Shown here: positions 46,239 through 55,563 of the stretch, in pieces
Position numbering within the stretch: the stretch's first letter is position 1
How the letters are laid out: each line of letters opens with the position of its first letter
NCBI RefSeq assembly: GCF_000753715.1
Contig: NZ_JPER01000002.1
Location: 62,001 to 126,000, forward strand
Length of the DNA stretch: 64,000 nucleotides
Direction: 5' to 3'
Source: Pseudidiomarina salinarum
GTDB taxonomy: Bacteria > Pseudomonadota > Gammaproteobacteria > Enterobacterales > Alteromonadaceae
Position numbers and translations under genes: made by a program
The notes under the pieces: generated by a model
What the model was told of the DNA's origin: nothing
The model's input: the letters and a program-made list of their open reading frames with translations, nothing else
Databases searched by the model: none

Positions 46239-46517
46239 ATGAGTATTAGCGTGTGGTTGGGTCGAATTCTTTTTGCGCTGGTGTGGGGTGCCTTACTGGC
46301 CAACCTGGTATGGCCGTTTCCGGGCAAAGGCTTTGCGCTGTTTCTGATCCTGCTGTTTGTACTGCTGGCAATTCACCTGCTGCAGCTACTGATGTTTGTC
46401 ACCGTGTATGGCGACAAAATCAAATGGAGCCGCGGCGATTACTGGCAAATCATTGTATTTGGCGTGATTGGCTGGCTGGCCATATTACAAAAACAGCCAC
46501 GCCAGAAAACCGACTAA
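46239..46517 (+). CDS. yhhL: DUF1145-like membrane protein (YhhL type)
   Basis: A 92-aa protein with about three membrane helices (~5-25, 30-55, 68-85). Function unknown. Length, hydrophobic pattern and its place directly after rsmD match YhhL/DUF1145 of E. coli. It is 25 bp after rsmD and probably in the same transcript. Confidence 0.8.
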   Translation: MSISVWLGRILFALVWGALLANLVWPFPGKGFALFLILLFVLLAIHLLQLLMFVTVYGDKIKWSRGDYWQIIVFGVIGWLAILQKQPRQKTD

Positions 46518-46522
46518 GTCGC

Positions 46523-47137
46523 TTATTCGGAAATCGCGACGCCGATGTTGGAGATGCCTTCATCATCGGCCATCGCGCGGATCTGTGCGACCAGCTCTTT
46601 GGTCGGCAACGCGGACGTCGGCGCCACCACTTCCAGGTAATTCAGCAGCGCCTGCTGAATGTCGACTTCGTACTGTACTAACTCATGCTCGCGCAGCAGT
46701 TGCTGGCGTTGTTCCGCATCCAGCTCGGCGCCTTCCGTGAGTTCGACAAATTTAGCCACATCCGCCTGAGAAATCTTCGCCACGCTGACCAGTTCGGCCG
46801 AGGTATTGTCCATCAGCCCCTGCAGCATGGTGCTGATGGCAGTGCAGGCGTCAATCGCCGGGTATACGCCAAGCAGATCATGGCCGTATTCACTGGGGGT
46901 GACATCGTCGACCTTTTCCTGCCAGCGGCTGAAATTCACTTTGACTTTCTTCGGTTGCCATACCCAATCCCAGCAAGCATTCAAAGCACCTTCCAGCGGC
47001 TGCGGATCGCCAAAGCCGGTCACCTGATGGAACAGGTGATAATTGGGGACCATGCGCTCACACAGGTACAGCGCCACCACCGTCTGGTAAGCCAGGGGTA
47101 ATTCGCGAATGCGTTCAAAAGTGTTCAGTACAGCCAT
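46523..47137 (-). CDS. yjaG: YjaG-family (DUF416) protein
   Basis: A 204-aa soluble protein matching the YjaG/DUF416 family: LCERMVPNYHLF near the N-terminus, GVYPAIDACTA in the middle and a closing ESNIG-like motif (ISNIGVAISE). Function unknown. AAGGA precedes the ATG. It ends 5 bp from the convergent yhhL-like gene. Confidence 0.88.
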   Translation of the reverse strand: MAVLNTFERIRELPLAYQTVVALYLCERMVPNYHLFHQVTGFGDPQPLEGALNACWDWVWQPKKVKVNFSRWQEKVDDVTPSEYGHDLLGVYPAIDACTAISTMLQGLMDNTSAELVSVAKISQADVAKFVELTEGAELDAEQRQQLLREHELVQYEVDIQQALLNYLEVVAPTSALPTKELVAQIRAMADDEGISNIGVAISE

Positions 47138-47184
47138 GGAAATCCTTGGTAAACTAGCGACAGATCAGATAGGGGTAAGTATAC

Positions 47185-48129
47185 ATGGAATCAAGCATAC
47201 ACCAATGGTTTTGCCAGATCCGCGACGCCGCAGCGCGCATCAGCGATCGCGTCATGCGCACGCCGGTGCGCCATCAGCTGGCGTTAGACGACGCGCTGGG
47301 CGCGCAGGTGTGGCTGAAGTGCGAGAACCTGCAACACACCGGCGCGTTTAAGTTTCGCGGTGCCTGCAATGCCCTGCTGCAACTGACGCCAGCGCAGCGC
47401 GAAGCGGGTGTATTTACGGTCTCTTCCGGCAATCATGGTGCAGCACTTGCGGCCGCCGGACAGCAACTGGGGATATCGGTGCGGGTGGGCGTTGCCAGCA
47501 ATGCGTCACCAGTTAAACGCGCCAATATGGAGCAGTACGACGCTGAGCTCATCACCATCGAACCGGGCATGACAGCACGCGAGCAGTTCGTCGAGCAGCA
47601 GCAGGCCAGCGGCCGGCACTTTGTTCCGCCTTACAATCACCCGCATATTATCTGTGGTCAGGGCACCGCGGCACTGGAGCTGCTCGAGCAGCAACCGGAT
47701 CTCGAGATCTTACTGACGCCCCTGGGTGGCGGCGGCTTGCTCAGCGGCACGGCGATCGTCGGGCGTGAGCTGGGCATCAGCAACATCTATGGCGTGGAAC
47801 CGGAGCTGGCGGCCGATGGCAGGGCCTCGCTGGAAGCGGGATCCATTCAGCCGGCAATGCCGCCGCGCAGTGTCTGCGATGGCCTGCTGACCAGCCTGGG
47901 GGAAGAAACCTTCGCCATTATCCGGCGCGCGGTGGACGATGTACTGGTGGTCACCGATGAACAGGCACTGGCCGCCCAACAACTTTGTTTTGAGCATACC
48001 GGAATGTGGATCGAGCCCTCGTCAGCGACCCCGCTGGCAGCCATTAAGGCCTATCCGCAGCTATTTGCCGCTAAACGGATCGGGGTCGTGATCAGTGGGG
48101 GAAATGTGAATCAGCTGGCGAACAGCTGA
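47185..48129 (+). CDS. Threonine/serine dehydratase-like PLP enzyme
   Basis: A 314-aa fold-type II PLP enzyme, probably deaminating threonine or serine to the 2-oxo acid; serine racemase activity is an alternative. PLP lysine Lys56 is in GAFKFRG, the substrate loop is SSGNHG, the phosphate-binding loop is GGGGLLSG, and the pyridine-N contact region is SGGN near the end. There is no C-terminal ACT domain, so it is not the biosynthetic IlvA form. It overlaps the convergent VOC gene by 19 bases. Confidence 0.88.
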   Translation: MESSIHQWFCQIRDAAARISDRVMRTPVRHQLALDDALGAQVWLKCENLQHTGAFKFRGACNALLQLTPAQREAGVFTVSSGNHGAALAAAGQQLGISVRVGVASNASPVKRANMEQYDAELITIEPGMTAREQFVEQQQASGRHFVPPYNHPHIICGQGTAALELLEQQPDLEILLTPLGGGGLLSGTAIVGRELGISNIYGVEPELAADGRASLEAGSIQPAMPPRSVCDGLLTSLGEETFAIIRRAVDDVLVVTDEQALAAQQLCFEHTGMWIEPSSATPLAAIKAYPQLFAAKRIGVVISGGNVNQLANS

Positions 48130-48536
48130 TTCATATCCTGAAAGGCTTTAAATTCCAGCGCGTTACCACTGTAATCATAGAAAAACATGGTGGCTTGCTC
48201 GCCGGGCTTCCCTTCAAAGCGGATATGCGGCTCAATCACAAACTTGATGCCTTTATCCTGCAGCCGGCGCGCCAGTTGCTGCCAGTCGTCCATAGTCAGC
48301 ACCACACCAAAATGCGGCACCGGCACGGCATGGCCGTCGACCGGATTATGATGCACTTCACCGGCTTGTACCGGTGCCAGATGCGTCACTAACTGGTGGC
48401 CAAAAAAATCCCAGTCGACCCACTGCTTATCGCTGCGGCCTTCGCTTAACCCAAGCACGTCACCATAAAAGGCGCGTGCCCGGGCAATATCCTTCACCGG
48501 AATCGCTAAATGAAAAGGTTGAACCTGCTTTGCCAT
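48111..48536 (-). CDS. VOC-superfamily (glyoxalase/dioxygenase-like) protein
   Basis: A 141-aa metal-binding fold with two beta-alpha-beta-beta-beta units: [22 protein letters not shown] at the N-terminus (His9 a likely metal ligand) and [14 protein letters not shown] in the second half (His ligand), with Glu in NALEFKAF completing the site. The reaction cannot be named. It follows the cystathionine lyase gene by 22 bp and may share its transcript. Confidence 0.87.
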   Translation of the reverse strand: MAKQVQPFHLAIPVKDIARARAFYGDVLGLSEGRSDKQWVDWDFFGHQLVTHLAPVQAGEVHHNPVDGHAVPVPHFGVVLTMDDWQQLARRLQDKGIKFVIEPHIRFEGKPGEQATMFFYDYSGNALEFKAFQDMNQLFAS

Positions 48537-48552
48537 GTATGTCTCCCTTCGC

Positions 48553-48571
48553 TCAGCCTTAAGCGTTCAGC
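48553..48571. repeat. Short duplication at the end of the cystathionine lyase gene
   Basis: TCAGC at 48553-48557 and 48567-48571 (offset 14), with flanking bases partly alike, surrounds the gene's stop codon. It resembles the secB junction repeat. Confidence 0.45.
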
Positions 48572-49722
48572 GCCCGATCCAGATCAGCAATCAGATCGTC
48601 CAGATCTTCAATACCCACAGAGATCCGCACGAAGTTATCCAGAATGCCCAGCTTCTCGCGATTCTCTTTTGGAATCGACGCGTGGGTCATAATCGCCGGA
48701 TGTTCAATCAGGCTCTCGACGCCACCTAAGCTTTCCGCCAGCGCGAAGATTTCAACTTCTTCGAGGAAGCGACGGGCTTTGTTGATGTCGCCTTTGAGCA
48801 GAATCGAGATCATGCCGCCAAAACCTGTCATCTGGCGTTTCGCCAGCTCGTGCTGCGGATGACTTGGCAGACCAGGGTAAATCACTTTCTCAACCTGATC
48901 ATGTTTCTCAAGCCACTTGGCCAGCTCCAGCGCCGCTTCGTTATGATGCTTCATCCGCAAGGCCAGGGTTTTCACGCCGCGCAGTGCCAGATAGCTATCA
49001 AACGGACCAGCTATCGCGCCTACAGAGTTCTGCAGGAACAACATTTTTTCGATCAGCTCCTGGTTATCGCCAACCACCGCAATACCGCCAACCATATCAG
49101 AATGGCCGTTCAGGTATTTGGTCGCTGAATGCATGACCATGTCGGCACCCAGTTCCAGCGGACGGGTGTTGTAGGGTGTGGCGAAGGTATTATCCACTAC
49201 CACCAGAATGTCGCGCGCTTTGGCGACCTTCACGATGGCATCGATATCAACCAGTTTCAGCATCGGGTTACTTGGAGTTTCCACCCAGATCATCTTGGTT
49301 TTGTCGGTGATCGCGGCTTCAACGGCACTTATATCGGCCAGATCAACGTAAGAGAATTTCAGGTTAGCTGAACGGCCACGGACTTTATCAAACAAGCGGA
49401 AGGTACCGCCGTACAGATCGTCCATCGCCACCACGTGGTCACCGCTGTCCAGCAGTTCCATAATAGTGGACGTAGCAGCCATACCCGATGCAAAAGCCAG
49501 GCCCTGCTTGCCGCCTTCCAGGTTAGCGACTGAGCGCTCCCAGGCGAAACGGGTCGGGTTGTGCGAACGCGAATATTCAAAGCCTTTATGAACGCCCGGG
49601 CTTTCCTGAATATAGGTTGAGCTGGTAAAGATCGGTGGCATTACTGCACCGGTAGCCGGCTCCGGCGCTTGTCCGCCATGAATAGTCCGGGTCGCAAATT
49701 TTAAATTCTTTTGTTCTGCCAT
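48559..49722 (-). CDS. Cystathionine gamma-lyase / gamma-synthase family PLP enzyme
   Basis: A 387-aa fold-type I enzyme of the Cys/Met metabolism family. PLP lysine Lys202 lies in [11 protein letters not shown], with YSRSHNPTR and the DNTFATPYN motif also intact. Placed 3 bp after a cystathionine beta-synthase-like gene, it most likely cleaves cystathionine to cysteine (reverse transsulfuration, methionine to cysteine); gamma-synthase activity cannot be excluded because the family members look alike. Confidence 0.92.
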   Translation of the reverse strand: MAEQKNLKFATRTIHGGQAPEPATGAVMPPIFTSSTYIQESPGVHKGFEYSRSHNPTRFAWERSVANLEGGKQGLAFASGMAATSTIMELLDSGDHVVAMDDLYGGTFRLFDKVRGRSANLKFSYVDLADISAVEAAITDKTKMIWVETPSNPMLKLVDIDAIVKVAKARDILVVVDNTFATPYNTRPLELGADMVMHSATKYLNGHSDMVGGIAVVGDNQELIEKMLFLQNSVGAIAGPFDSYLALRGVKTLALRMKHHNEAALELAKWLEKHDQVEKVIYPGLPSHPQHELAKRQMTGFGGMISILLKGDINKARRFLEEVEIFALAESLGGVESLIEHPAIMTHASIPKENREKLGILDNFVRISVGIEDLDDLIADLDRALNA

Positions 49723-49725
49723 TGC

Positions 49726-50697
49726 TTACTTCTCCAGCAAGTTCTGAGCGGCCATCCACTCATCGTTATATAATTTAGACAGATACCGGTTACCGGTATC
49801 ACAGGCTAAGGTGACTACGCGCTTGGGCTCAGTCTGTTCGCGGCAGTATTGCAGCGCGGCGGCAATCAGGGTGCCGCTTGATGAGCCGACCATCACGCCT
49901 TCTTTTACTAATACTTCACGGGCCACGCGGAAGGCTTCTTTATCGCTTATCGCGTACGCTTTATTGGCCAGTTTGATTTCACAGATATCGGGAATAAAAT
50001 CTTCGCCGATGCCTTCAACCAGCCAGCTGCCGGCTTCGACTTTTTCATTGCGGTTAACCAGCGGCTCCAGGATTGACCCTTCCGGATCAGCCAGCACCAG
50101 ATCGATGGTGGCGCTGCGTTCACGCAAGAAACGACCCACACCACTTAAGGTGCCGCCCGAGCCAACACCACAAACGAAGGCATCAATTTTGCCATCCATC
50201 TGCTTCCAGATTTCCGGGCCGGTAGTTTCATAATGGGCGGCCACGTTGGCATCGTTGGTGAACTGGTTCACATAGTAGTAGCCGTTCTCTTCCGCTAAGC
50301 GTGCGGCCATATCCTGGTAATATTCAGGATGCCCTTTTTGCACATCAGAACGGGTGCGAACCACGTCCGCGCCCATAGCTTTGAGGTTATTCACTTTTTC
50401 AGCGGACATTTTGTCCGGCATGACTATCTTCAGCGGGTAACCCTTGCTTGCCGCAACCAGCGCCAGGCCCAGGCCGGTATTACCAGCGGTCGCCTCAATG
50501 ATGGTCATACCCGGCTTAAGCTTGCCGCTTTTTTCCGCCGCTTCAATCATGCTTACCGCGATCCGGTCTTTAATGGAACCGCCCGGGTTCAGGTGCTCCA
50601 GTTTCAGATAAAGCTCACAAGGGCCGGTGTCCATGTTCGAGACCTTGACCATGGGCGTATTACCAATCATTTCGAGTACGTTTTGAAAAACTTGCAT
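49726..50697 (-). CDS. Cystathionine beta-synthase-like PLP enzyme (no CBS domain)
   Basis: A 323-aa fold-type II enzyme that most likely joins serine and homocysteine to cystathionine. Lys43 in GGSIKDR binds PLP, ATAGNTGLG is the substrate loop and GSSSGT the C-terminal loop. The DKMSAEK stretch favours cystathionine synthase over cysteine synthase. It lacks the regulatory CBS pair of the mammalian enzyme. The open frame runs 192 codons further upstream, but ATG 50697 gives the family N-terminus. First gene of a pair with the lyase. Confidence 0.9.
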   Translation of the reverse strand: MQVFQNVLEMIGNTPMVKVSNMDTGPCELYLKLEHLNPGGSIKDRIAVSMIEAAEKSGKLKPGMTIIEATAGNTGLGLALVAASKGYPLKIVMPDKMSAEKVNNLKAMGADVVRTRSDVQKGHPEYYQDMAARLAEENGYYYVNQFTNDANVAAHYETTGPEIWKQMDGKIDAFVCGVGSGGTLSGVGRFLRERSATIDLVLADPEGSILEPLVNRNEKVEAGSWLVEGIGEDFIPDICEIKLANKAYAISDKEAFRVAREVLVKEGVMVGSSSGTLIAAALQYCREQTEPKRVVTLACDTGNRYLSKLYNDEWMAAQNLLEK

Positions 50698-50880
50698 GCT
50701 GAGGTTTCCGCTGCTGGTTGAATTAAGTTGTTCTATTATCGCACGATGCTGCCCTGGGATGCCAATTTGAACTGCAAAATACGCCATGCTTTTTGGTATA
50801 AGATATGGCACATTACCTGCTACTCCCCGGTGGCAGCATCCGCCACACGAATCTCTGAAGCCTAGTAGCAGGAGCCAGCA

Positions 50881-51510
50881 ATGACAAATTCCTTTCGCAC
50901 CGGGGCCGCAGCCCTTTTCGCAATCGCCCTGTTGAGCGCCTGCCAGCCACAGACTGATGACGCCACAGATACCGCTGTAGTGGCCGACGTTGAGTCGCCG
51001 CAGGATGCCTTCATGGCTGCCTTCGAACCTTACTGTGGTCAGGCTTTTGCCGCCACTATAGTGGAAGATAATCAGCCCTCGCCAGCCTGGGACAAGCCAC
51101 TGGTGGTGCATGTACGCGACTGCGAGCCGGGCCTGGTGCGCATGCCGCTGCACGTGGGCGATGACCGCTCCCGCACCTGGGTACTGACCCAGCACGACGA
51201 TTACATTGATTTTCAACACATTCACCTGCACGAAGACGGCACACCCGATGCGGTATCGCCTTATGGCGGACAAACCGTAGTTGAAGGCACGGCCACTGAG
51301 CAGGCGTTCCCGGTGGATGAAGCCAGCAAAGCGCTGTTTATTGAGAACGGCCTGGATGTATCCGTGACCAACACCTGGACCATCCGCTTTGTTGATGAAG
51401 ACACCATGAGCTATCAGCTAAGCCGCCCCGGTCGTATTTTTGAAGTGCACGTTGATCTCAGCCAACCAATTGACCTGCCCCCGCCAGCCTGGGGCTATAC
51501 ACCCGAATAA
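50881..51510 (+). CDS. Predicted lipoprotein of unknown function
   Basis: A 209-aa protein with a lipoprotein signal; the lipobox LLSAC places the acylated Cys at 21, followed by an Asp/Thr-rich linker. The mature domain (~40-209) is beta-rich with paired cysteines (EPYCGQ, VRDCEPG) and a QHIHLHEDG histidine cluster that might bind metal. I do not recognise the family. It precedes ltaE by 22 bp, so the two are probably co-transcribed. Confidence 0.82.
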   Translation: MTNSFRTGAAALFAIALLSACQPQTDDATDTAVVADVESPQDAFMAAFEPYCGQAFAATIVEDNQPSPAWDKPLVVHVRDCEPGLVRMPLHVGDDRSRTWVLTQHDDYIDFQHIHLHEDGTPDAVSPYGGQTVVEGTATEQAFPVDEASKALFIENGLDVSVTNTWTIRFVDEDTMSYQLSRPGRIFEVHVDLSQPIDLPPPAWGYTPE

Positions 51511-51532
51511 ATCCGGAGGGAGCCTGAACCTT

Positions 51533-52540
51533 ATGATCGATTTGCGTAGTGATACCGTGACCCGCCCCAGCACCGGCATGCGCCAGGCAATGGCCGATGC
51601 GCCCGTTGGCGATGACGTATTTGGTGATGACCCGACGGTTAATGCGGTGCAACAACGGGTGGCCGAACTCACCGGCAAAGAAGCCGGACTCTTTGCCAGC
51701 AGCGGCACCCAGACCAATTTACTGGCGCTGCTGAGCCATTGTCAGCGCGGCGATGAATACCTGGTGGGCCAGGAATACCATACTTATCGCTATGAAGCTG
51801 GTGGCGCTGCCGTGCTCGGCGGCATCGTACCCCAGCCCTTCGAAGTGGAAGCCGACGGTACCCTCAACCTGCAGTTAGTCGAAAAACGCATCAAACCGGA
51901 TGATCCGCATTTTCCGATCACCCGCCTGCTGGCACTTGAGAATACCCATACCGGCAAAGTGATCCCGCAGCAGTACATGCTCAAAGCCCGCAAGCTGGCT
52001 GACAAGCATGGTCTGAAACTGCATCTGGATGGCGCACGGATCTTCAATGCCTCTGTTGCTACGGGCCTCGATCTGGCCGAGCTGGCCGCACCTTTTGACA
52101 GCGTGTCGCTATGCTTTTCCAAAGGCATGGGCACGCCAATCGGTTCGGTACTGGTGGGTAGTAAGAAACTGATTCAGCGCGCTCATCGCTTGCGTAAAAT
52201 GCTCGGCGGTGGCATGCGTCAGGCCGGCATCATCGCCGCAGCAGTCGACTATGCCCTGGATCATAACTTTGACCGGCTGGCCGACGATCATGCCAACGCA
52301 CTGGAACTTGCGTCAGCTTTAAAAGGCCTGCCTGGTATAGTGGTTGAGCCGGCGCAAACCAACATGGTGTATGTGAATTTTGAAAGCCTGGAGGCCGCGC
52401 TAAACGTCAGCGACCACTTGCGCAGCAAAGACATCCTCACCGCCCGCTCGCAGCGCATGCGCCTGGTCACTCACCTCAACGTGAGCCGCAGCGATATCGA
52501 GCAGGTGGTTCGCGGATTTAGGAAAGCGCTGGGCAGTTAA
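51533..52540 (+). CDS. ltaE: Low-specificity L-threonine aldolase
   Basis: PLP enzyme splitting threonine or allo-threonine to glycine and acetaldehyde. The 335-aa protein starts [20 protein letters not shown], carries [10 protein letters not shown] (PLP-contacting Asp) and Lys197 in [13 protein letters not shown]. The open frame extends upstream into the lipoprotein gene, but ATG 51533 with GGAG upstream is the family start. Its stop abuts the convergent yifB stop. With tdh-kbl it gives two threonine-to-glycine routes. Confidence 0.95.
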   Translation: MIDLRSDTVTRPSTGMRQAMADAPVGDDVFGDDPTVNAVQQRVAELTGKEAGLFASSGTQTNLLALLSHCQRGDEYLVGQEYHTYRYEAGGAAVLGGIVPQPFEVEADGTLNLQLVEKRIKPDDPHFPITRLLALENTHTGKVIPQQYMLKARKLADKHGLKLHLDGARIFNASVATGLDLAELAAPFDSVSLCFSKGMGTPIGSVLVGSKKLIQRAHRLRKMLGGGMRQAGIIAAAVDYALDHNFDRLADDHANALELASALKGLPGIVVEPAQTNMVYVNFESLEAALNVSDHLRSKDILTARSQRMRLVTHLNVSRSDIEQVVRGFRKALGS

Positions 52541-54088
52541 TCAGAGTTCCCGCAGGTGGTGCAACAGGCGATCCAGGGCGCGATAGCTGAGGGCTTCAGC
52601 CAGATGCGAACGGCCGATGGTTGCACTATCTTCAATATCAGCGATGGTGCGCGCCAGCCGCAGCAGGCGATGATAAGCCCGGTGCGATAGCCCGAACTTC
52701 TCAATGGCCTTAACCAGAAACTCGTGATCCTCATCCGACAGGCGGCAATGCTCGCTGAGCTGCGCCGGGCTGAGCTCGCAGTTGAGGCAATCCTGGCGCT
52801 CTGTTTGCAGCTTGCGGGCCGCGATGACGCGCTGCCGCCAGTTATCACTCACAGGTGCCGCCGGTTCCAGTTGCTGCTTCAGCACATCCGGCTGGCGAGG
52901 CACTTCGACCTGCATATCAATGCGGTCCAGCAGCGGTCCTGAAAGCTTGCCCAGATAGTTTATGATCTGATCGGGGCTGGCACGGGCGCTACTGAGATTG
53001 CCGTCAAAGTGGCCGCATGGTGATGGATTTAATGCGCACACCAGTTGGAAGCGTGCCGGAAATGTCACCTGATGGGCCGCGCGGCTGATGGTTACTATGC
53101 CCGACTCCAGTGGCTCTCGCAGCGAATCCAGTACATGACGTGAGAACTCAGGTAATTCATCCAGGAACAAAAGACTCTTGTGCGCCAGCGAGATCTCGCC
53201 AGGTTGCGGCGGCGAGCCGCCTCCCACCAAAGCCGCCGCGGAACAGGAATGGTGGGGACTCCTTAAAGTGCGCTGCCGCCAGCTCTGCGCGTTGCCGGTG
53301 CGCATGGCCTGTCCGGTTATTGAGCGGATAGCCGCAACTTCCAATCCGTCGCGCTCATCAAGGGGCGGCAGCAGCCCCAACAACCGCTGCGCCAGCATGG
53401 TCTTTCCGGTGCCGGGCGGCCCCACAAAAAGCAGATGATGCCCACCGGTAGCTGCGAGCAGCAACGCGCGCTTGGCCTGCTCCTGTCCCACCACATCAGC
53501 GATATCACCGGGATGGCTGGGGCTGATATCTGCGTCACAGGGCTCAATAAAAGGCAGGCTGTGCGGCCCGCGCAGATGCTCGGCCACATCAATTAAACTG
53601 ATTGCCGCCACACACTGCTGCTTGCGCAGTACGCTGGCTTCGCCCTGATTATCGGCCGGTATCACCGCCTCGCGGCCTTCCTCCCGACAGGCCATCATTG
53701 CCGGTAAAATACCGGTAACGCCACGCAAATCGCCGTTTAGCGTCAGCTCGCCATAAAACTCCCGGCCCACCACCGCGCGCTCGGCCAGTTGCCCGCTCGC
53801 CACCAGAATCCCCACCGCAATGGCTAAATCATAACGGGCGCCATGCTTAGGCAAATCCGCCGGCGCCAGGTTCACGGTGATTTTTTTCGCGCGCGGAAAA
53901 TCAAAATTACTGGCCAGCAACGCCGAGCGCACCCGGTCGCGCGCCTCGCGCACGCCGGTCTGCGGCAACCCCACCATATTAAACGCCGGCAATCCCGGAG
54001 CCAGACACACCTCAACCGTCACCTGCGGCGCATCAATACCCTGCAACGCGCGGGTGTAAACCTGAGCCAGTGATAATCCCATCGTCAT
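52541..54088 (-). CDS. yifB: YifB/ComM-family Mg-chelatase-like ATPase
   Basis: A 515-aa AAA+ protein. In naturally competent bacteria the ComM homologue is a branch-migration helicase aiding integration of taken-up DNA. It has an N-terminal Lon-protease-like domain (~1-170), then the AAA+ core with Walker A GPPGTGKTML, a LLFLDELPEF Walker B and sensor regions, and a C-terminal helical domain. ATG 54088 has AGGGAAG upstream; ATG 54082 is the alternative. comF elsewhere in the window may belong to the same process. Confidence 0.94.
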   Translation of the reverse strand: MTMGLSLAQVYTRALQGIDAPQVTVEVCLAPGLPAFNMVGLPQTGVREARDRVRSALLASNFDFPRAKKITVNLAPADLPKHGARYDLAIAVGILVASGQLAERAVVGREFYGELTLNGDLRGVTGILPAMMACREEGREAVIPADNQGEASVLRKQQCVAAISLIDVAEHLRGPHSLPFIEPCDADISPSHPGDIADVVGQEQAKRALLLAATGGHHLLFVGPPGTGKTMLAQRLLGLLPPLDERDGLEVAAIRSITGQAMRTGNAQSWRQRTLRSPHHSCSAAALVGGGSPPQPGEISLAHKSLLFLDELPEFSRHVLDSLREPLESGIVTISRAAHQVTFPARFQLVCALNPSPCGHFDGNLSSARASPDQIINYLGKLSGPLLDRIDMQVEVPRQPDVLKQQLEPAAPVSDNWRQRVIAARKLQTERQDCLNCELSPAQLSEHCRLSDEDHEFLVKAIEKFGLSHRAYHRLLRLARTIADIEDSATIGRSHLAEALSYRALDRLLHHLREL

Positions 54089-54180
54089 GCCGCTTCCCTG
54101 CAACCGCTTGTTAGTCAGATCAGATTAACGAGCGGCTCAAGAAGCGGCAATTAGCGCAAAGCGGATATTTATGTGAGTTA

Positions 54181-54528
54181 TCAGCGCACAGAACTTCGGC
54201 GCTTGAGGCAGGCTGAAATAATGAGCATAGAGACCACAAGTACAAACATCGTTAGCGTCATAACAATACCGTTAAGTATAAGTTGCCACCAGGCTATCGG
54301 CGGGTTGCTCAATGCACTTTTGAACGCCTGAGGTATCACAAAAAAAACGAACAACCCCAAAAAAACGCCCCCGCCAATGCCCCTAAGCAAACGACCGAAA
54401 TAGCGTCTACTTGGCTGGCTTAAAAATTTTTCGCTCGGCGCCTCTTTTTTAATCCTTGAGTACAGAAGAAAGCTAACGAAGAATCCATACGCCAGCAGCA
54501 TCGGCTTGTCGAAAATAACCACATCCAT
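54181..54528 (-). CDS. Hypothetical membrane protein
   Basis: A 115-aa protein with three likely membrane helices (~8-23, ~50-68, ~82-107), a Lys/Arg-rich loop and a basic C-terminus. I do not recognise it. AAAGG precedes the ATG. It follows the TonB-C-like gene by 11 bp and is probably in the same transcript. Confidence 0.65.
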   Translation of the reverse strand: MDVVIFDKPMLLAYGFFVSFLLYSRIKKEAPSEKFLSQPSRRYFGRLLRGIGGGVFLGLFVFFVIPQAFKSALSNPPIAWWQLILNGIVMTLTMFVLVVSMLIISACLKRRSSVR

Positions 54529-54539
54529 GTGTTTACCTT

Positions 54540-54941
54540 TTAAAGCGCGGCTGACTTTTTCTCTTCGAGGTTACGGAATTTAAACGTGCCCTGAACGCGC
54601 ACCGGAGCGGTAGGATTGTCGATTCTCGGCTCGAGCCGGGTTTTGCGCATCGCGTCAACCACGATATCGGCATAACCTTTTCCTGCTGGCGTTTCCTCCA
54701 GCACCGTTATCGTTGTTAGCTCCCCCGCTTCATTTATATGCCATTCAACGGCTACCGTTACATCCAGCTTAAATAGCGGTGTACCGTCAGCGGTAGTCAA
54801 CAAATCCGGAAAGCCATTAACATCCCATTCCAAATTGAACTGATAAGTTGAAATGAGGGGGATCTCGTCTGCTTTAGCTGGATTCGTAGCAAAAACAACA
54901 AAAAACACGGCGATTAGATTTAAAAACCTGGCAAATTTCAT
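54540..54941 (-). CDS. Small exported TonB-C-like protein
   Basis: A 133-aa protein with a signal peptide (~1-25). The mature part resembles a TonB C-terminal domain: VEWHINEAGELTTITVLEETP followed by a small helix and AMRKTRLEPRI, then a final beta strand. It has no membrane anchor or Pro-rich linker, so it is not a full TonB. ATG 54941 has AGGAG upstream. First of a two-gene unit, divergent from hipB across an AT-rich gap. Confidence 0.7.
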   Translation of the reverse strand: MKFARFLNLIAVFFVVFATNPAKADEIPLISTYQFNLEWDVNGFPDLLTTADGTPLFKLDVTVAVEWHINEAGELTTITVLEETPAGKGYADIVVDAMRKTRLEPRIDNPTAPVRVQGTFKFRNLEEKKSAAL

Positions 54942-55125
54942 CAAAAACTCCTGTTTAACTATCGAATATTTCCTTATTAGCTTCAGAAGTTACAAATCAT
55001 GCTCCTGGTTGTCAACAACATATTAACTTTAAGCCGTTTTTCGGACCTGAAAATTCTATTTTTTACATCTTTTCTGTTGTTACTCGCAAGAAATACAACT
55101 TATGCGGTGTTGTTTAATGATTATT

Positions 55126-55141
55126 ACAACTAATTAATTGT
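55126..55141 (+). promoter_or_regulatory. Putative HipB operator 1
   Basis: ACAA-N8-TTGT core inside a longer palindrome (55123-55144) in which 10 of 11 base pairs match. It is the strongest of the four sites. Its right half doubles as the -35 box of the promoter. Confidence 0.7.
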
Positions 55142-55165
55142 AATTAGTGGGTTAAACAATATATT
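55138..55165 (+). promoter_or_regulatory. Likely hipBA promoter
   Basis: TTGTAA (55138-55143), 16-base spacer, TATATT (55160-55165). A second possible promoter, TTGTAA (55168) with TAATCT (55191), lies one operator further down. Both use operator half-sites as -35 boxes. Confidence 0.5.
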
Positions 55166-55171
55166 AGTTGT
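55156..55171 (+). promoter_or_regulatory. Putative HipB operator 2
   Basis: ACAA-N8-TTGT with additional matching GGTT/AACC outer arms (55150-55177). It starts exactly 30 bp after operator 1 and covers the -10 box. Confidence 0.65.
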
Positions 55172-55185
55172 AAAACCAGATAAAA

Positions 55186-55201
55186 ACACTTAATCTATTG
55201 T
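55186..55201 (+). promoter_or_regulatory. Putative HipB operator 3 (degenerate)
   Basis: ACAC-N8-TTGT, one mismatch in the left half, exactly 30 bp after operator 2. Confidence 0.5.
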
Positions 55202-55215
55202 AATTTACCACGTAT

Positions 55216-55231
55216 ACAACAAAAACGTTGT
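55216..55231 (+). promoter_or_regulatory. Putative HipB operator 4
   Basis: ACAA-N8-TTGT (also ACAAC-N6-GTTGT), exactly 30 bp after operator 3 and ending a few bases before the hipB ribosome site, so binding here would also block the start of the message. Confidence 0.6.
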
Positions 55232-55245
55232 TAAAGGGCGAAACT

Positions 55246-55563
55246 ATGAAGACGCTCCAGAATTATGCTGCGATCTTACGCAAAAGAAGAGATGACCTGG
55301 AACTAAGCCAGCAAGATATGCGGCTAAAGATCGGGATGTCGCAACAACAATATCAGCGCATAGAAGCCGGCGCTGATACGCGCTTATCAACTCTGTTACG
55401 GGTGCTCGATGGCCTTGATATGGAGTTGGTGCTGATCCCGAAGGAGTCTGTTCGCCAGGTTGAGCAACAACTCACCCAGCTGGATCAGGCCCGCTCGGCG
55501 GACGGGGAAAAGTCACGCGGCCTGTCGCCGTGGCAGTTAGTCAAAGATTTAGAGGATGATTAA
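55246..55563 (+). CDS. hipB: HipB-like XRE-family antitoxin
   Basis: A 105-aa DNA-binding protein with an XRE helix-turn-helix (LSQQDMRLKIGMSQQQYQRIEAG, ~20-43) and the LRVLDGLDMELVLIPK strand typical of HipB dimers. A Gln-rich C-terminal tail (~70-105) makes it longer than E. coli HipB (88 aa). It should neutralise HipA and repress its own operon through the array upstream. ATG 55246 follows AAGGGCG; the TTG six codons earlier is unlikely. Confidence 0.88.
   Translation: MKTLQNYAAILRKRRDDLELSQQDMRLKIGMSQQQYQRIEAGADTRLSTLLRVLDGLDMELVLIPKESVRQVEQQLTQLDQARSADGEKSRGLSPWQLVKDLEDD

Larger units (their letters stand above)
54942..55245. other. AT-rich intergenic region with the hipBA operator array
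   Basis: About 300 bases without a gene, clearly richer in A+T than its neighbours. The right half holds four phased ACAA-N8-TTGT sites (one with a single mismatch) and the likely hipB promoter. Two looser inverted repeats are also present: ACAAC-N9-GTTGT at 55095-55113 and GTTGT-CA-ACAAC at 55008-55019. Confidence 0.8.

Noticed and set aside
50698-51273. N-terminal extension of the cystathionine synthase frame
   Set aside because: Crosses the divergent promoter region and the lipoprotein gene, and adds 192 residues not seen in the family.
55008-55019. GTTGT-CA-ACAAC as a further hipB operator
   Set aside because: Its centre is 90 bp from the next site and so in phase, but the half-sites point the opposite way and are only 2 bases apart; the phase match may be chance.
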